A stretch of 59,891 bases of DNA from positions 1 through 59,891 of the forward strand of contig JAVJST010000004.1 of the NCBI GenBank assembly GCA_040219295.1, given 5' to 3'. The notes beneath the pieces are model-generated. The model made no database searches and was not told where the DNA came from. It saw only the letters and a list, made by a program, of their open reading frames with translations. The position numbers were made by a program, and so were the translations under genes. Shown piece by piece: positions 50,216 through 59,884 of the stretch. Position 1 is the first letter of the stretch. The number at the start of each line of letters is the position of its first letter. This DNA is from JAVJST01 sp040219295. Its GTDB lineage: Bacteria; Pseudomonadota; Alphaproteobacteria; Rhodospirillales; Casp-alpha2.

Positions 50216-50592
50216 CAGCTTGCCTCCCTCGTTTGTTCAATTGCGTCTTCATCTGTTTCTTCAAGAAATTCGAAATGTTTAATGATCAAATCGTCACCCC
50301 CTTTGCGGTCCAAAGCTTTGGAACCGCATTTCGGGCATGGTTCAATCAAGGTGGCCAAGAGGAACTGTTCGCCACAGTCCCGGCAGCTTGCATCAGCCAT
50401 GACCTCAACGATTTCCAATGTCGCCCCTTCCAAGGGCGTACTCTTGGCGCAAACATCAAAACAGAACTCCACAGCGTCCGGCAGGATGGCTGACAACTTG
50501 CCGATCTCGACGACGACTTTGGTCACCCGACGGCCCGCCGCGCGCTCTGCGACGATGCTGACGATGTTTCGGGTGATCCCAAGTTCATGCAT
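50215..50592 (-). CDS. hypA: HypA nickel metallochaperone
   Basis: A 125-residue protein starting MHELGIT, whose N-terminal His2 binds nickel, and with a zinc site (ADASCRDCGEQFL ... PCPKCGSKAL). It partners HypB. The C-terminus is a little longer and acidic (ETDEDAIEQT). Confidence 0.95.
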   Translation of the reverse strand: MHELGITRNIVSIVAERAAGRRVTKVVVEIGKLSAILPDAVEFCFDVCAKSTPLEGATLEIVEVMADASCRDCGEQFLLATLIEPCPKCGSKALDRKGGDDLIIKHFEFLEETDEDAIEQTREAS

Positions 50593-50604
50593 CGACCCGC
50601 GCCC

Positions 50605-51684
50605 TCAACAAATCCGCGGCAATTGTTCGCCGACCAGCATGTCGACCACGCGCCTGCCACCGAACAAGGTTTCCATCACCACGGTCCCGGCAGGCGCCTC
50701 ACAGATTTTACCAATGACGACACTGTCCTGACCGTCTTCGTGAGTCCGCATGGCTTGCAGGACTGCGTCCGACATGTCCCCCGGCACGACGACAACTATT
50801 TTTCCTTCGTTCGCCAGATAGAGCGGATCGAGCCCGAGAATTTCGCACACCCCGGTAACTTCGGCCCGCATGGGAATACTCTGTTCGTTCAACAGCACGC
50901 CGACACGACTATCTTCCGCGACCTCGTTCAGCACACTGGCAATGCCGCCTCGCGTTGCATCCCGAATGGACCGCACTTCCGGACATATATTGATAATGGC
51001 GTCTATTAAGCCGTTCAGGGGACCGCAGTCGCTTTCAATATCCGCTTCCAGCGCCAGGTCGCCACGGGCGTTCAAAATCGCTGCGCCGTGGTCCCCCAAT
51101 ACCCCATTCACGATCACGACGTCGCCGGGCTTGGCATTGGCCGATGAAATGTCCAGGCCTTCCGGAATGACCCCGATCCCGGCCGTATTGATGAAGAGTT
51201 TGTCCGCAGCGCCATGGTGGACGACCTTGGTATCTCCGGTGATGATGCGCACCCCCGCTTTTTCCGCGGTTTCCTGCATGGACCGGGCGACCCGGCGCAG
51301 CGTTTCCACCGGCAGGCCTTCCTCGATGATCATCCCGCATGTCAGATAGAGTGGTTTGGCGCCGGAAACGGCCAGATCGTTGACTGTGCCGGCAACAGCC
51401 AAGGTCCCGATGTTACCGCCCGGGAAGAACAAAGGATCGACGACAAAGCTATCCGTCGTCAGGGCCAGCCGGTCCCCCTGCGCTGACAAATCTGACATGA
51501 GCAATCGGGCCTGATCTTCCAAGACACCATCGTCCGGTTCACCGAACGCGTCCAGGAATGCATCGTCAATCAAATCACGCATGGCTTTGCCGCCGGCACC
51601 ATGGGCCAAAGTGACCTTGTCTACGTTGACCTTGCCTCGGCGTCGTGTGCGATCTGAGGTCGCTTTCTTGCTCATCTCGTTCAT
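50605..51684 (-). CDS. hypE: HypE carbamoyl dehydratase
   Basis: A 359-residue ATPase that turns the carbamoyl group on its own last Cys into thiocyanate, the cyanide source for the Fe(CN)2CO centre. The essential C-terminus PRIC is present, along with LAHGAGGKAM and TGDTKVVHHG. Its start overlaps the hypD stop. Confidence 0.96.
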   Translation of the reverse strand: MNEMSKKATSDRTRRRGKVNVDKVTLAHGAGGKAMRDLIDDAFLDAFGEPDDGVLEDQARLLMSDLSAQGDRLALTTDSFVVDPLFFPGGNIGTLAVAGTVNDLAVSGAKPLYLTCGMIIEEGLPVETLRRVARSMQETAEKAGVRIITGDTKVVHHGAADKLFINTAGIGVIPEGLDISSANAKPGDVVIVNGVLGDHGAAILNARGDLALEADIESDCGPLNGLIDAIINICPEVRSIRDATRGGIASVLNEVAEDSRVGVLLNEQSIPMRAEVTGVCEILGLDPLYLANEGKIVVVVPGDMSDAVLQAMRTHEDGQDSVVIGKICEAPAGTVVMETLFGGRRVVDMLVGEQLPRIC

Positions 51685-52862
51685 GCGACGCTCCTCGCAC
51701 CCTGGTCCGCAGACTCTTCTGCGACATCTGAATTTTCAGCCATGGTCTTTAAATCAAGGCGGCCATATTGGTAATAGGCCGCACAGGCCCCCTCCGAGGA
51801 AACCATCAAGGCGCCCAAAGGCGTTTCGGGCGTACAGGCGCGACCAAACACCTTGCAGTCCCAGGGCTTGATCACGCCTTTCAGCACCTCGCCGCATTGG
51901 CAGGATTTCGGGTCGGCAATCTTGATGTCCGGGACAGAGAATTTTTTCTCGGCATCAAACCGGACATATTCTTCACGGATCTGTACGCCAGAATGATCGA
52001 TGGAACCCAGACCCCGCCATTCGAAAAATTCTCTCAGCTCGAACACTTGCGAGACGGCACCAAGAGCTTGAGCGTTGCCGTCTTTCGGCACGATACGGCC
52101 ATATTGGTTTTCGACCTCAGTGCGGCCTTCGACCATCTGCTTCAACAGCATCCAAAGAGACTGCAGAATATCCAAAGGCTCGAACCCGGCGACGACCAAG
52201 GGGCGATTGTAGTGGGCTGAAATAAAGTCATAGGGCGCCGTGCCGATAACCATGCTCACATGGCCCGGCCCCAGGAACCCGTCGATCTGCAAATCGGGGC
52301 TGTCCAAGATCGCCTTGATGGTCGGGATGATCGTGATGTGATTGCAAAATAGCGAGAAATTCTCGATGCTTTCCTGCTCCGCCTGCAGCACTGTCAACGC
52401 CGTCGACGGCATGGTCGTTTCAAAACCCAAGCCAAAGAACACAACCTCCCGGTCCGGATGGCGTCGCGCCAATTCCAGCGCGTCCAGGGGCGAATAAACC
52501 ATTCGCACATCGGCGCCTTCAGCTTTTGCCTGCATCAAGGATTTCTTCGACCCCGGGACACGCATCGCGTCACCAAACGTACAAAAGATGACACCGGGTG
52601 TTTCGGCGAGGGCGACACAATCATCAACCCGCCCCATGGGTAAAACGCAAACGGGACAGCCCGGGCCATGCACCAGCTCGATATTCTTCGGCAAAAGGTT
52701 CTCGATCCCGTATTTAAAGATCGAATGGGTGTGGCCGCCGCAGACCTCCATAATGCAAAGCGGGCGGTTCGAGCCCACATCGACCTGCGACGCCAGCTCT
52801 TCGATTTCCCGCAGCAATACTTTCGCCTGTTCGGGATCACGGAATTCGTCGACATACTTCAT
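51681..52862 (-). CDS. hypD: HypD iron-cofactor scaffold
   Basis: A 393-residue iron-sulfur protein on which the Fe(CN)2CO group is built with HypC. Signature parts are EVCGGHTHSIFKYG, GPGCPVCVLP and the C-terminal [4Fe-4S] cysteines (SCQCGEVLKG ... CKVFGRACTP). Normal length; coupled by overlap to the SIS gene before and hypE after. Confidence 0.96.
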   Translation of the reverse strand: MKYVDEFRDPEQAKVLLREIEELASQVDVGSNRPLCIMEVCGGHTHSIFKYGIENLLPKNIELVHGPGCPVCVLPMGRVDDCVALAETPGVIFCTFGDAMRVPGSKKSLMQAKAEGADVRMVYSPLDALELARRHPDREVVFFGLGFETTMPSTALTVLQAEQESIENFSLFCNHITIIPTIKAILDSPDLQIDGFLGPGHVSMVIGTAPYDFISAHYNRPLVVAGFEPLDILQSLWMLLKQMVEGRTEVENQYGRIVPKDGNAQALGAVSQVFELREFFEWRGLGSIDHSGVQIREEYVRFDAEKKFSVPDIKIADPKSCQCGEVLKGVIKPWDCKVFGRACTPETPLGALMVSSEGACAAYYQYGRLDLKTMAENSDVAEESADQGARSVA

Positions 52863-53563
52863 GAAGACGCTCCTTCTTCTGCCGCCGCACCTGTATCCAA
52901 TCCGCCACGGCTATCGGCCAGCAACGTATGCACGAGGTCCCAAAGGATGTGGTACGTCGCCACATGAACTTCTTGGATGCGGTGAATGCTGTCGGTTTCA
53001 ACCACTAGACAATGATCCAAACCCAACGCAGCCATTTCACCGCCCGACATGCCGGCAAGGCCAATGGTCTTAAGCCCCATCTCTTTGGCTTTTTCAAAGG
53101 CCCGGACAAGATTGCCGGAATTGCCGCTGGTCGACAGACCAATCAAACAATCCCCTTTCCGTCCCTGCGCGATCACTTGGCGTAGATAGATGTGGTCCAT
53201 CCCGACGTCGTTCCCGACGGCCGTCAACATGGCGATGTCTTGCGTCAAATTGAACGCGGGCAACGCCGGCCGCCCGGCAGTTACGGGATGCTGGAATTCC
53301 ACTGCCACATGAGCAGCGTCGCAACTGGAGCCCCCATTGCCCATGGTCAATAACCGCCCATCTGCTTCATAGGTTTCCGCGATGGTTTGGGCAGAGGCGA
53401 TGATCTCTTCGGCGTTTCTGTCAAAGAACTCCTCGAACACGGATACATGATTTTGGGCCTTTTGACGCACGGATTCATCCAACGCCAACGCCATGGCCTT
53501 CGGATCAGTTCGGCCACCGTCAAGGAAAGGATAGAGCTGGCGTAGATGCGACGTGTTCGACAT
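52859..53563 (-). CDS. SIS-domain protein (GmhA-like) in the hyp operon
   Basis: A 234-residue sugar isomerase-type protein with GNGGSSCDAAHVAVEF and GLSTSGNSGNLVRAFEKAKE, the phosphosugar-binding loops of GmhA. Its ATG is 8 bases after hypC ends and its stop overlaps hypD. Genes like this recur in operons of high-affinity hydrogenases; the substrate and role are unknown. It could instead bind a nucleotide-sugar-like regulator. Confidence 0.88.
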   Translation of the reverse strand: MSNTSHLRQLYPFLDGGRTDPKAMALALDESVRQKAQNHVSVFEEFFDRNAEEIIASAQTIAETYEADGRLLTMGNGGSSCDAAHVAVEFQHPVTAGRPALPAFNLTQDIAMLTAVGNDVGMDHIYLRQVIAQGRKGDCLIGLSTSGNSGNLVRAFEKAKEMGLKTIGLAGMSGGEMAALGLDHCLVVETDSIHRIQEVHVATYHILWDLVHTLLADSRGGLDTGAAAEEGASS

Positions 53564-53571
53564 AACGCTTC

Positions 53572-53871
53572 CTATCCGGCCTTCCGGTTCATCATCTCAT
53601 CGCTTTCCCGCATGGCCGCCAGTTCTTCCTGGGCATCACCCAACTGGCGCAGGATATCCATGGTCATTGCGGCTTCGGCCTCGTCAATACGACTCATGGC
53701 GAAGCCCACATGGACCAATACCCAGTCACCGACGCAGCTTTCCAACGGATGCTCGTCATCTACGATGCAGGCCAAATTGATCTCGCGTTTGACACCGCTG
53801 ACGTCGACCACGCCCAGCTTATTTTCAGCATCAGAAATACTGACAATCTGCCCCGGAATTCCTAAGCACAT
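53572..53871 (-). CDS. hypC: HypC hydrogenase maturation chaperone
   Basis: A 99-residue protein starting MCLGIPGQI; the exposed N-terminal Cys2 and His-rich core carry the Fe(CN)2CO group with HypD. VGDWVLVHVGFAMSRID is the typical middle. It overlaps the hypF end by 10 bases. Confidence 0.95.
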   Translation of the reverse strand: MCLGIPGQIVSISDAENKLGVVDVSGVKREINLACIVDDEHPLESCVGDWVLVHVGFAMSRIDEAEAAMTMDILRQLGDAQEELAAMRESDEMMNRKAG

Positions 53872-56231
53872 GATGTCCTCCTTTGCGGATTTTTCACCGC
53901 TTCGATATTTGCCACGGCAATGACCGCCTGACCCAGCGCGATACCACCATCGTTCGCCGGCACCCGCTCGTGGGTGAGAACTCGAAACGCCTGGCTCTCG
54001 AGCAATTCGACAACCAATCGCAATAATGTCCGGTTCTGGAAACAGCCTCCCGACAACGCCACTGTTTCAAATTCCCGGTCGTTCCCCGCCAACTTCATCA
54101 CCATGCCGGCAATCGCCCGCGCCAGCCCGCGATGGAACCGCGCAGCAATGGTGCCAACAGGCGTTTGCAAATGCAGATCGCCCAGCATCGCCCGCCACAC
54201 GGCCAAGGGTTCGATGTAGGGCAACCCTTTGCCGTCCAAGAGCGGAATGGCAAAGGGGTAGGCCAGGTCATCCGGTTCACCCATCGCATCTGGATCAATC
54301 GCCGCCTCGAACAGCATCGCCGCTTCGCCTTCATATGCCTGACGGTCCCAAGCAAGCCCGCAGATGGCCGCCGCCGCATCGAACAATCGCCCACAGGATG
54401 AAGACAACGGCGCGTTCAAGCCTTTCTCGATCATGGCATCCAGAGTTTCGCGGGGCGCTTCAGCAAGTTTCCGGAATACGTCCAGCTCATCGAAATTCAT
54501 GGAGAACTCGGCCCAACCCATTTCCGCCATCAAATGCGCGTAGGCATTTCTCCAAGGCTCACGGACAGCCTGCGCCCCACCCGGCAAGGCCACCGGTTTC
54601 AAGCAACCAAGCCGTTTGAAACTTCGATAATCACAGGACAAAAACTCCCCACCCCAGACAGTGCCATCAACTCCAAAACCTAACCCATCCATGGCCACGC
54701 CCAAGACCTTCCCGCCATCAGGCCTCCAACCGTTCTCGGCCATGCAGGCGGCGATGTGAGCATGGTGATGCTGGACTTCCAGCAACGGCAACCCGCCCTC
54801 TTCCGCCATACCGCGCCCGCGCTTTGACGACAGATAATCGGGATGGCAGTCGACGGCGATCACCGCCGGTTCATGTTCGAACAGATCGGCGTAGAGGCGC
54901 AGGTTGTGGCTCACGTCATCAGAGGTTGCCGCGTCCTCCAGGTCGCCCATATGTTGGCTAAGGATCGCCTCGCCATCCTTGATCAGACAGAAGGTGTTTT
55001 TCAATTCCGCCCCTAGGGCCAGCACGTGAGTGTCGCCGATCAAACCCTTCGGCAGCTTGATTGCCTCCGGGGCATATCCCCGCGCCCGGCGAAGCATACG
55101 CGAGCACCCCATATCGACCCGCACCACGGAATCATCGATCCGATTGGCAATGGCTCGGTCGTGCATCAAGGCGAAGTCAGCTACGTCCTTTAATCGTTCC
55201 CGGGCATCATCGTTGTCCGTGCATTGCGGCTGGCCAGAAATGTTGCCGCTGGTCATCACCACGGGCCGTTTCATCCGCCGCAAAATCAAATGATGCATGG
55301 GCGTGTGCGGCAGCATAAACCCAAGACGGTTGAGGCCCGGCGCGACTGCCTCCGGCAATGGATCGCCTGTGGCCTCCAGCAAGACGATTGGAGCGGATGG
55401 AGATTTCAGAAGTTCCTCTTCTTCATCCGATACCGAACAATATTGACGGATGACATCCACATCCCGTGCCATCAAAGCGAAAGCTTTGCGCTGGCGTCGT
55501 TTACGCTCCCGCAGGCGGTTGACGACGTCTCCCTTGGTCGCATCACAGGCCAAATGGAACCCACCGATCCCTTTGATAGCGACGATATGCCCCATCATTA
55601 GCATGCCGCCCGCCGCGTCCACGTCGTCAAGCATGGAAAAGGCTTCGTGATTCACCGCACCTTCACCGAGCCGTTCAACCCAAGCGCGCGGGCCGCATGC
55701 ATGACAGGCCACAGGTTGGGCATGAAATCTGCGATCAGCAGGATCATCGTATTCACTCGAACAAACAAGGCAGAGCTCAAAATCCGACATGGTGGTCTTG
55801 GCCCGATCATAAGGAGCGCCCTCGATGATCGAAAATCTGGGTCCGCAATTGGTGCAATTGGTGAAAGGATAGCGGTAACGGTTCTGGAAGGGATCGCGCG
55901 TTTCGTCCAGACAGTCGGCGCAGGTAGCGGCATCCGGCGTCACACCGGATTTCATGGCACCGGCGGATGAGGATGAAATCGTAAACCCGTCCGGCATAGG
56001 TTCATCGATCGGCGCAAAAACCAATTCATCGATACGGGCAAGATGCGGTGCTTCGTCTTTCAGGCGTTCGGCAAATTTACTTAGGTCTTGCCCCCAAAGC
56101 CGGATCTCCGCGCCATCGCCGGTATTCCGCACGTCGCCTTTTAATCCCAGTTCGTTGGCGATCCGCCAAACAGTCGGTCGGAAACCAACTCCTTGAACCT
56201 GACCCTTTACGGTGATCGCTGCCGCTCTCAT
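53862..56231 (-). CDS. hypF: HypF carbamoyltransferase
   Basis: A 789-residue enzyme: acylphosphatase domain (VKGQVQGVGFRPTVWR), two zinc fingers (CADCLDETRDPF with CTNCG; CLVCSSEY with CHACG), a YrdC-like domain and a Kae1-like carbamoyltransferase domain (VQHHHAHIAACMAENG; GGCFQNRTLL). It moves carbamoyl phosphate to HypE. ATG 56,231 overlaps the stop of the NHL gene. Confidence 0.96.
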   Translation of the reverse strand: MRAAAITVKGQVQGVGFRPTVWRIANELGLKGDVRNTGDGAEIRLWGQDLSKFAERLKDEAPHLARIDELVFAPIDEPMPDGFTISSSSAGAMKSGVTPDAATCADCLDETRDPFQNRYRYPFTNCTNCGPRFSIIEGAPYDRAKTTMSDFELCLVCSSEYDDPADRRFHAQPVACHACGPRAWVERLGEGAVNHEAFSMLDDVDAAGGMLMMGHIVAIKGIGGFHLACDATKGDVVNRLRERKRRQRKAFALMARDVDVIRQYCSVSDEEEELLKSPSAPIVLLEATGDPLPEAVAPGLNRLGFMLPHTPMHHLILRRMKRPVVMTSGNISGQPQCTDNDDARERLKDVADFALMHDRAIANRIDDSVVRVDMGCSRMLRRARGYAPEAIKLPKGLIGDTHVLALGAELKNTFCLIKDGEAILSQHMGDLEDAATSDDVSHNLRLYADLFEHEPAVIAVDCHPDYLSSKRGRGMAEEGGLPLLEVQHHHAHIAACMAENGWRPDGGKVLGVAMDGLGFGVDGTVWGGEFLSCDYRSFKRLGCLKPVALPGGAQAVREPWRNAYAHLMAEMGWAEFSMNFDELDVFRKLAEAPRETLDAMIEKGLNAPLSSSCGRLFDAAAAICGLAWDRQAYEGEAAMLFEAAIDPDAMGEPDDLAYPFAIPLLDGKGLPYIEPLAVWRAMLGDLHLQTPVGTIAARFHRGLARAIAGMVMKLAGNDREFETVALSGGCFQNRTLLRLVVELLESQAFRVLTHERVPANDGGIALGQAVIAVANIEAVKNPQRRTSCA

Positions 56232-57409
56232 GGCATGATCTCCCAAAGCAATACGCGGTTATTTCCGCTATCAGCCACAGCAGCCAATCCATCCAGGACC
56301 GACAAGCCATAAGGCCAACAGAGCGTGTCCCGTCCCGGCAGCCCCCAGCCATTGTCTCCCTTGGACGCAAAGTCCGGCTGGCCCGTCAGGCGATCTGCAT
56401 CAGGATTGCTGAATTCTGCCCATCCGATCATCCGGGAACTGGCCGTATCGGCAACAAGCAACCGGTCGCCGGCCACCGCGACGTCATAAGGCATGTTAAG
56501 GGCGCTGGAGCTTGGGTAATAGGCAGCCTTATTGTGATCGCAGCCTTTGAAGTCGTCCTGTCCCAGCACGGTTGCTGCCGCAGCACCATTCGTCGCCGGG
56601 AATCCTTGCCAGAGCATAATCCGATTGTTCCCCGCGTCAGCGACGGCCAAGTGGCCCTGCCACCAGGCGATGCCGTGGGGCCAGCGCATCCCGGCAGCAT
56701 CGACATCTCGGCCGCCGTTTTCATCCCGCGTCTCGAAGTCCGATTGGCCCAAAACCAAATCGGCAGGCTGCCCCGAATTACTCGGATCTCTCCACACCAA
56801 AACGCGGCGATTTCCCGTGTCGGCAACCACCAATGCACCTTCGATTTCTTGAACGCCGTATGGCCAGTGAAGGGTTACTGCCGATGGTTGCTCAGCACCT
56901 CGATTGGATTGAATGGCGCTGGCATCTTCCTGACCTAAGACAATATCTGCCGGTTGATTGTTGGATGTCGGCAGATCACGCCACAACAAGACGCGATGGT
57001 TCCAGGCATCAGCTACCGCAAGGCCCTGTCCCCAGGCGCAGATACCCGTGGGCACATTCACTGTTGCCAGGCTCGGCGTTCCTTTGCCGTTCCGTCCTTC
57101 CGCGGCAAAATCCGATTGACCGATCAAGATATCCGCGGGGGCGTTATCACTCTCAGGAACATCATTCCAACCCAGTATCCGATGATGGCCTGTGTCGGAA
57201 ACCCAGAGCGAACCATTCGGATGCAGACAGACACCCCGAGGTCCGAATAATGCATCCGGCGACGGCTTCAACGGTGCGGCCAATGCGTCAGGCGTCCATC
57301 CTAAGACTGCTTTTGGCCCGGACGGGTCCAACAAAGGTGCGCCGGGCAGCGCCGTGCCGGGTGCTTTGATGGGTTGAAACGATGGAGCGGCGGTCGGTTG
57401 CATGGGCAT
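56228..57409 (-). CDS. NHL-repeat beta-propeller protein
   Basis: A 393-residue protein with about six NHL-type repeats (for example VADTGNRRVLVWRD, VADAGNNRIMLWQG, VADSGNNRVLLWE). No signal peptide is evident. NHL proteins sit in the same place in operons of high-affinity uptake hydrogenases and may help assemble or anchor the enzyme; the function is unproven. It starts 2 bases after the NifU/Rieske gene. Confidence 0.85.
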   Translation of the reverse strand: MPMQPTAAPSFQPIKAPGTALPGAPLLDPSGPKAVLGWTPDALAAPLKPSPDALFGPRGVCLHPNGSLWVSDTGHHRILGWNDVPESDNAPADILIGQSDFAAEGRNGKGTPSLATVNVPTGICAWGQGLAVADAWNHRVLLWRDLPTSNNQPADIVLGQEDASAIQSNRGAEQPSAVTLHWPYGVQEIEGALVVADTGNRRVLVWRDPSNSGQPADLVLGQSDFETRDENGGRDVDAAGMRWPHGIAWWQGHLAVADAGNNRIMLWQGFPATNGAAAATVLGQDDFKGCDHNKAAYYPSSSALNMPYDVAVAGDRLLVADTASSRMIGWAEFSNPDADRLTGQPDFASKGDNGWGLPGRDTLCWPYGLSVLDGLAAVADSGNNRVLLWEIMP

Positions 57410-57411
57410 CC

Positions 57412-58374
57412 TTACTCCACCAGCCGAACATCGATTTTATCGCCCTTGACGCGCACCAAATGCGGCTGCAATTGGACTTCAGGCGCAGTCAGGCATTCAC
57501 CGCTTTCCAGGGCATACTTAAATTCATGATACGGACAGGTGATGATGCCGTCGGCGATCTCACCTCCGTCCATGGCCATTCCCATATGGGCGCAAGCGTT
57601 CTCAAAACAGGTCACCTTGTCACCGAAACGCGACAACAGAACGGAATGACCATCGATATCGATTATCTTGGTCTGCCCGTCGGCAAGCTCTGCCAGATCA
57701 AGCGCATGCAGCCATCCGTCAGAGGTATATTGCGCGAAGGGTGAAGCATAATAGACCGTTTCATCATCGCCGGTGCCAGCGGTAGACGCACCGCCCAGCC
57801 CCTTCACTTGTTTGACCTCGGTGATTTCCGGCACATGGTCTTGGATGGCTTTCTTCACACCGGAATAGAACGTCAGCGCCGAAGCCGGGCAATTGTCGCA
57901 AGCACCCAAGAACCGGACCTGCACCCCCGGCGGTTCAACCAAGACGACTTCCACATCGCCGCCATGATCGGCGAGCGACGGACGAATGGTGTCGAGCGCT
58001 GCTTCCACCCGCTCATGAACGCTCGGCTTGAGAATGCCGTGGCTCCGCAGGACTGCGTATACAACCTCATCGGTGGCGGCCTCACGCAGGGCCTGCCCCA
58101 TGCCAGGAACAGTTTTCAACGAACGGATTAGCCGCTTGAACGCTTCAGCATTCAATTCTTCGATGGCCAGCGCACGGGCGTTGGCTGCATTGGCTTGTTC
58201 AGCCGGCCAATCATCAGATAAAGCTTCCAACGCCCGAATATGGCTCAGCATATCCTCCAGACTGCGCTCAGGCACGCCATCGGCACTTCCGTTTTCGTTC
58301 GACTGGCTCGCAACCGATTGAGGTTCGGACGTTTCCGAGCGCAGCGCGCCAGAGGATTTGCTGGCTTCGTTCAT
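57412..58374 (-). CDS. NifU-Rieske electron transfer protein
   Basis: A 320-residue fusion. Residues about 115-195 are a NifU C-terminal domain with GACDNCPAS (Cys159, Cys162) for a bridging cluster. Residues about 205-320 form a Rieske domain with CAHMGM (Cys261, His263) and CPYHEF (Cys280, His283). The N-terminal 100 residues are helical. It resembles the HucE/HhyE type of iron-sulfur proteins linked to atmospheric hydrogen oxidation, from memory of those operons, and would carry electrons from hydrogenase to the quinone pool. Confidence 0.85.
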   Translation of the reverse strand: MNEASKSSGALRSETSEPQSVASQSNENGSADGVPERSLEDMLSHIRALEALSDDWPAEQANAANARALAIEELNAEAFKRLIRSLKTVPGMGQALREAATDEVVYAVLRSHGILKPSVHERVEAALDTIRPSLADHGGDVEVVLVEPPGVQVRFLGACDNCPASALTFYSGVKKAIQDHVPEITEVKQVKGLGGASTAGTGDDETVYYASPFAQYTSDGWLHALDLAELADGQTKIIDIDGHSVLLSRFGDKVTCFENACAHMGMAMDGGEIADGIITCPYHEFKYALESGECLTAPEVQLQPHLVRVKGDKIDVRLVE

Positions 58375-58378
58375 GACA

Positions 58379-58600
58379 TCAGGCGTACTTCAGGTTCTTA
58401 AACAGGATCGGTTGCAGAATGCCGCTAATGGCACCCCCGGCGACGGCCGCCGCCCATAGCGGCGCCACTTGGGCGACACCAACCAAGACCGCAATCCCCA
58501 CAATTACGCCAATGGACAGTTGGCGGAACATATGGCCGTTATCCTGAAACAATTTGCCGGCCAGGAACAACTTCCCGGAGCTCATCATCATTTCAAACAT
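58379..58600 (-). CDS. Small membrane protein (hydrogenase operon, second)
   Basis: A 73-residue protein with two hydrophobic stretches (LSIGVIVGIAVLVGVAQVA; LWAAAVAGGAISGILQPIL). A longer frame exists, but ATG 58,600 sits two bases after the preceding stop and gives a compact, believable protein. No family recognised; with the next gene it could form a membrane anchor for the hydrogenase. Confidence 0.7.
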   Translation of the reverse strand: MFEMMMSSGKLFLAGKLFQDNGHMFRQLSIGVIVGIAVLVGVAQVAPLWAAAVAGGAISGILQPILFKNLKYA

Positions 58601-58601
58601 C

Positions 58602-58808
58602 TCAGAGGCCTCCCGCCAGGGCGACAACAACGCCGAGACCAATGACAACTGCCAAGGTCCCGGACAGAACGCCATAAAGTGAGCCCATGAATGCGGCCAA
58701 TTCGTTTCCGAGATCAGCACCTGCCAAACGAACGCCGGAAAGCGCACCGCCGACCAACGCAGCCGCAATCCCGAAGACCAGGGCAATAAGTAACATCGTC
58801 AAATCCAT
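58602..58808 (-). CDS. Small membrane protein (hydrogenase operon, first)
   Basis: A 68-residue protein with two glycine-rich helices (MLLIALVFGIAAALVGGALSG; LYGVLSGTLAVVIGLGVVVALAGG). Its stop lies one base before the next start. The glycine zippers suggest an oligomer, like a small membrane stalk. Not recognised by family. Confidence 0.7.
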   Translation of the reverse strand: MDLTMLLIALVFGIAAALVGGALSGVRLAGADLGNELAAFMGSLYGVLSGTLAVVIGLGVVVALAGGL

Positions 58809-58855
58809 TTATTCATTTCTCCAGTTAGTCGATTGATTGTTCCGTTGATGACATG

Positions 58856-59884
58856 TCAGACAGCTTCGCGTTGGCTGTCATTCGCGTCAGTGACATCTAA
58901 AGAAGACGCATCTGCGCCCTGCTCGAAATTGCTCAATTCCGCAATTGCTTCGGAAACTGCTTGAACCTTATGCATCTCGCCCAATCGCTCGAATGTTGCG
59001 CGTGCGGCTTTATAAAGCGAGATCGCCATCTCTATATTATTGGGATTCCCTGCCTCAGGATTCTCCGGATCATCCGGCAGGTTTGCGAGGCAATTGGCTT
59101 TGTTGGAAATCGTGTTGGCGTACTCGCCCGGCATGGTCTTCACGTCACGCACCTTGAGCGCCTCATCGTAGGCCTCAAGGGCGCGGAAGCCGTTTTCCAC
59201 CCGATGACTCGACGATACATACTGCAGAGCATTGCCGAGATTATTCTGTAGCATGGCATATTCGACCGGATGGTCGATCAGATTTACGGTCTTAAGCCCC
59301 TCTTCGAATGACTGCACGGCCAAGGCTTCGCGCATTTTGGCCTTTTCATCAGTGAAGGGGATTGAGAGAAAAGCCGTCGCCAAATTGTTCTGCAGGATCG
59401 CGAACTCTTGCGGGTGACGTTCTCGGTCAAAGGTTCGAAGAGACCGCTGATAGGCGGATATGGCATCTTGAATTGGCGCCAGATTGACACCGGCCAGATT
59501 CTGGAAGGCCAACCCAAGGTTCATTTCCGTCTCGGCGATTTCTTCCGGTCCGCCATCTTTGTTCAGAACCAAAAGCGCTTCGAGAAATGCATCACGAGCT
59601 TGTTGCAGCGGGCTGGCATCCTCAGCCGGTAACATCATATAGGCCGTACCCATGCGTGCCTGGATGCGGGCCCGAAGTAATTCCTGACCATCAAGGCAAC
59701 GATCAACGGCCATTTCATAGAGCTTGATAGCACCGAGCAAATCTTCAGGCGTCTGCGGCTTTTGCTGCAGCCCCATGGCAATTTCCATGAGCATTTCGGA
59801 TTTTTCGGCATCTGTCGCGGAAGCATCCTCAAGTGCGCGAAGCGCAGCTTCCACCTGTTCCTCGGTCCGCGACCGTCTAACCAT
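58856..59884 (-). CDS. TPR-repeat protein of the hydrogenase operon
   Basis: A 342-residue soluble protein of tandem TPR helices (AETEMNLGLAFQNLAGV; FAILQNNLATAFLSIP; YAMLQNNLGNALQYV; YANTISNKANCLANLP). TPR proteins serve as assembly scaffolds. It is the first gene of the visible operon; the structural genes likely lie further upstream, beyond the right edge. The ATG at 59,884 gives a complete N-terminus. Confidence 0.85.
   Translation of the reverse strand: MVRRSRTEEQVEAALRALEDASATDAEKSEMLMEIAMGLQQKPQTPEDLLGAIKLYEMAVDRCLDGQELLRARIQARMGTAYMMLPAEDASPLQQARDAFLEALLVLNKDGGPEEIAETEMNLGLAFQNLAGVNLAPIQDAISAYQRSLRTFDRERHPQEFAILQNNLATAFLSIPFTDEKAKMREALAVQSFEEGLKTVNLIDHPVEYAMLQNNLGNALQYVSSSHRVENGFRALEAYDEALKVRDVKTMPGEYANTISNKANCLANLPDDPENPEAGNPNNIEMAISLYKAARATFERLGEMHKVQAVSEAIAELSNFEQGADASSLDVTDANDSQREAV

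Noticed and set aside
58379..58786. A 135-residue protein from a start upstream of 58,600.
   Set aside because: The added N-terminus overlaps the whole preceding gene in another frame and has shadow-like composition.
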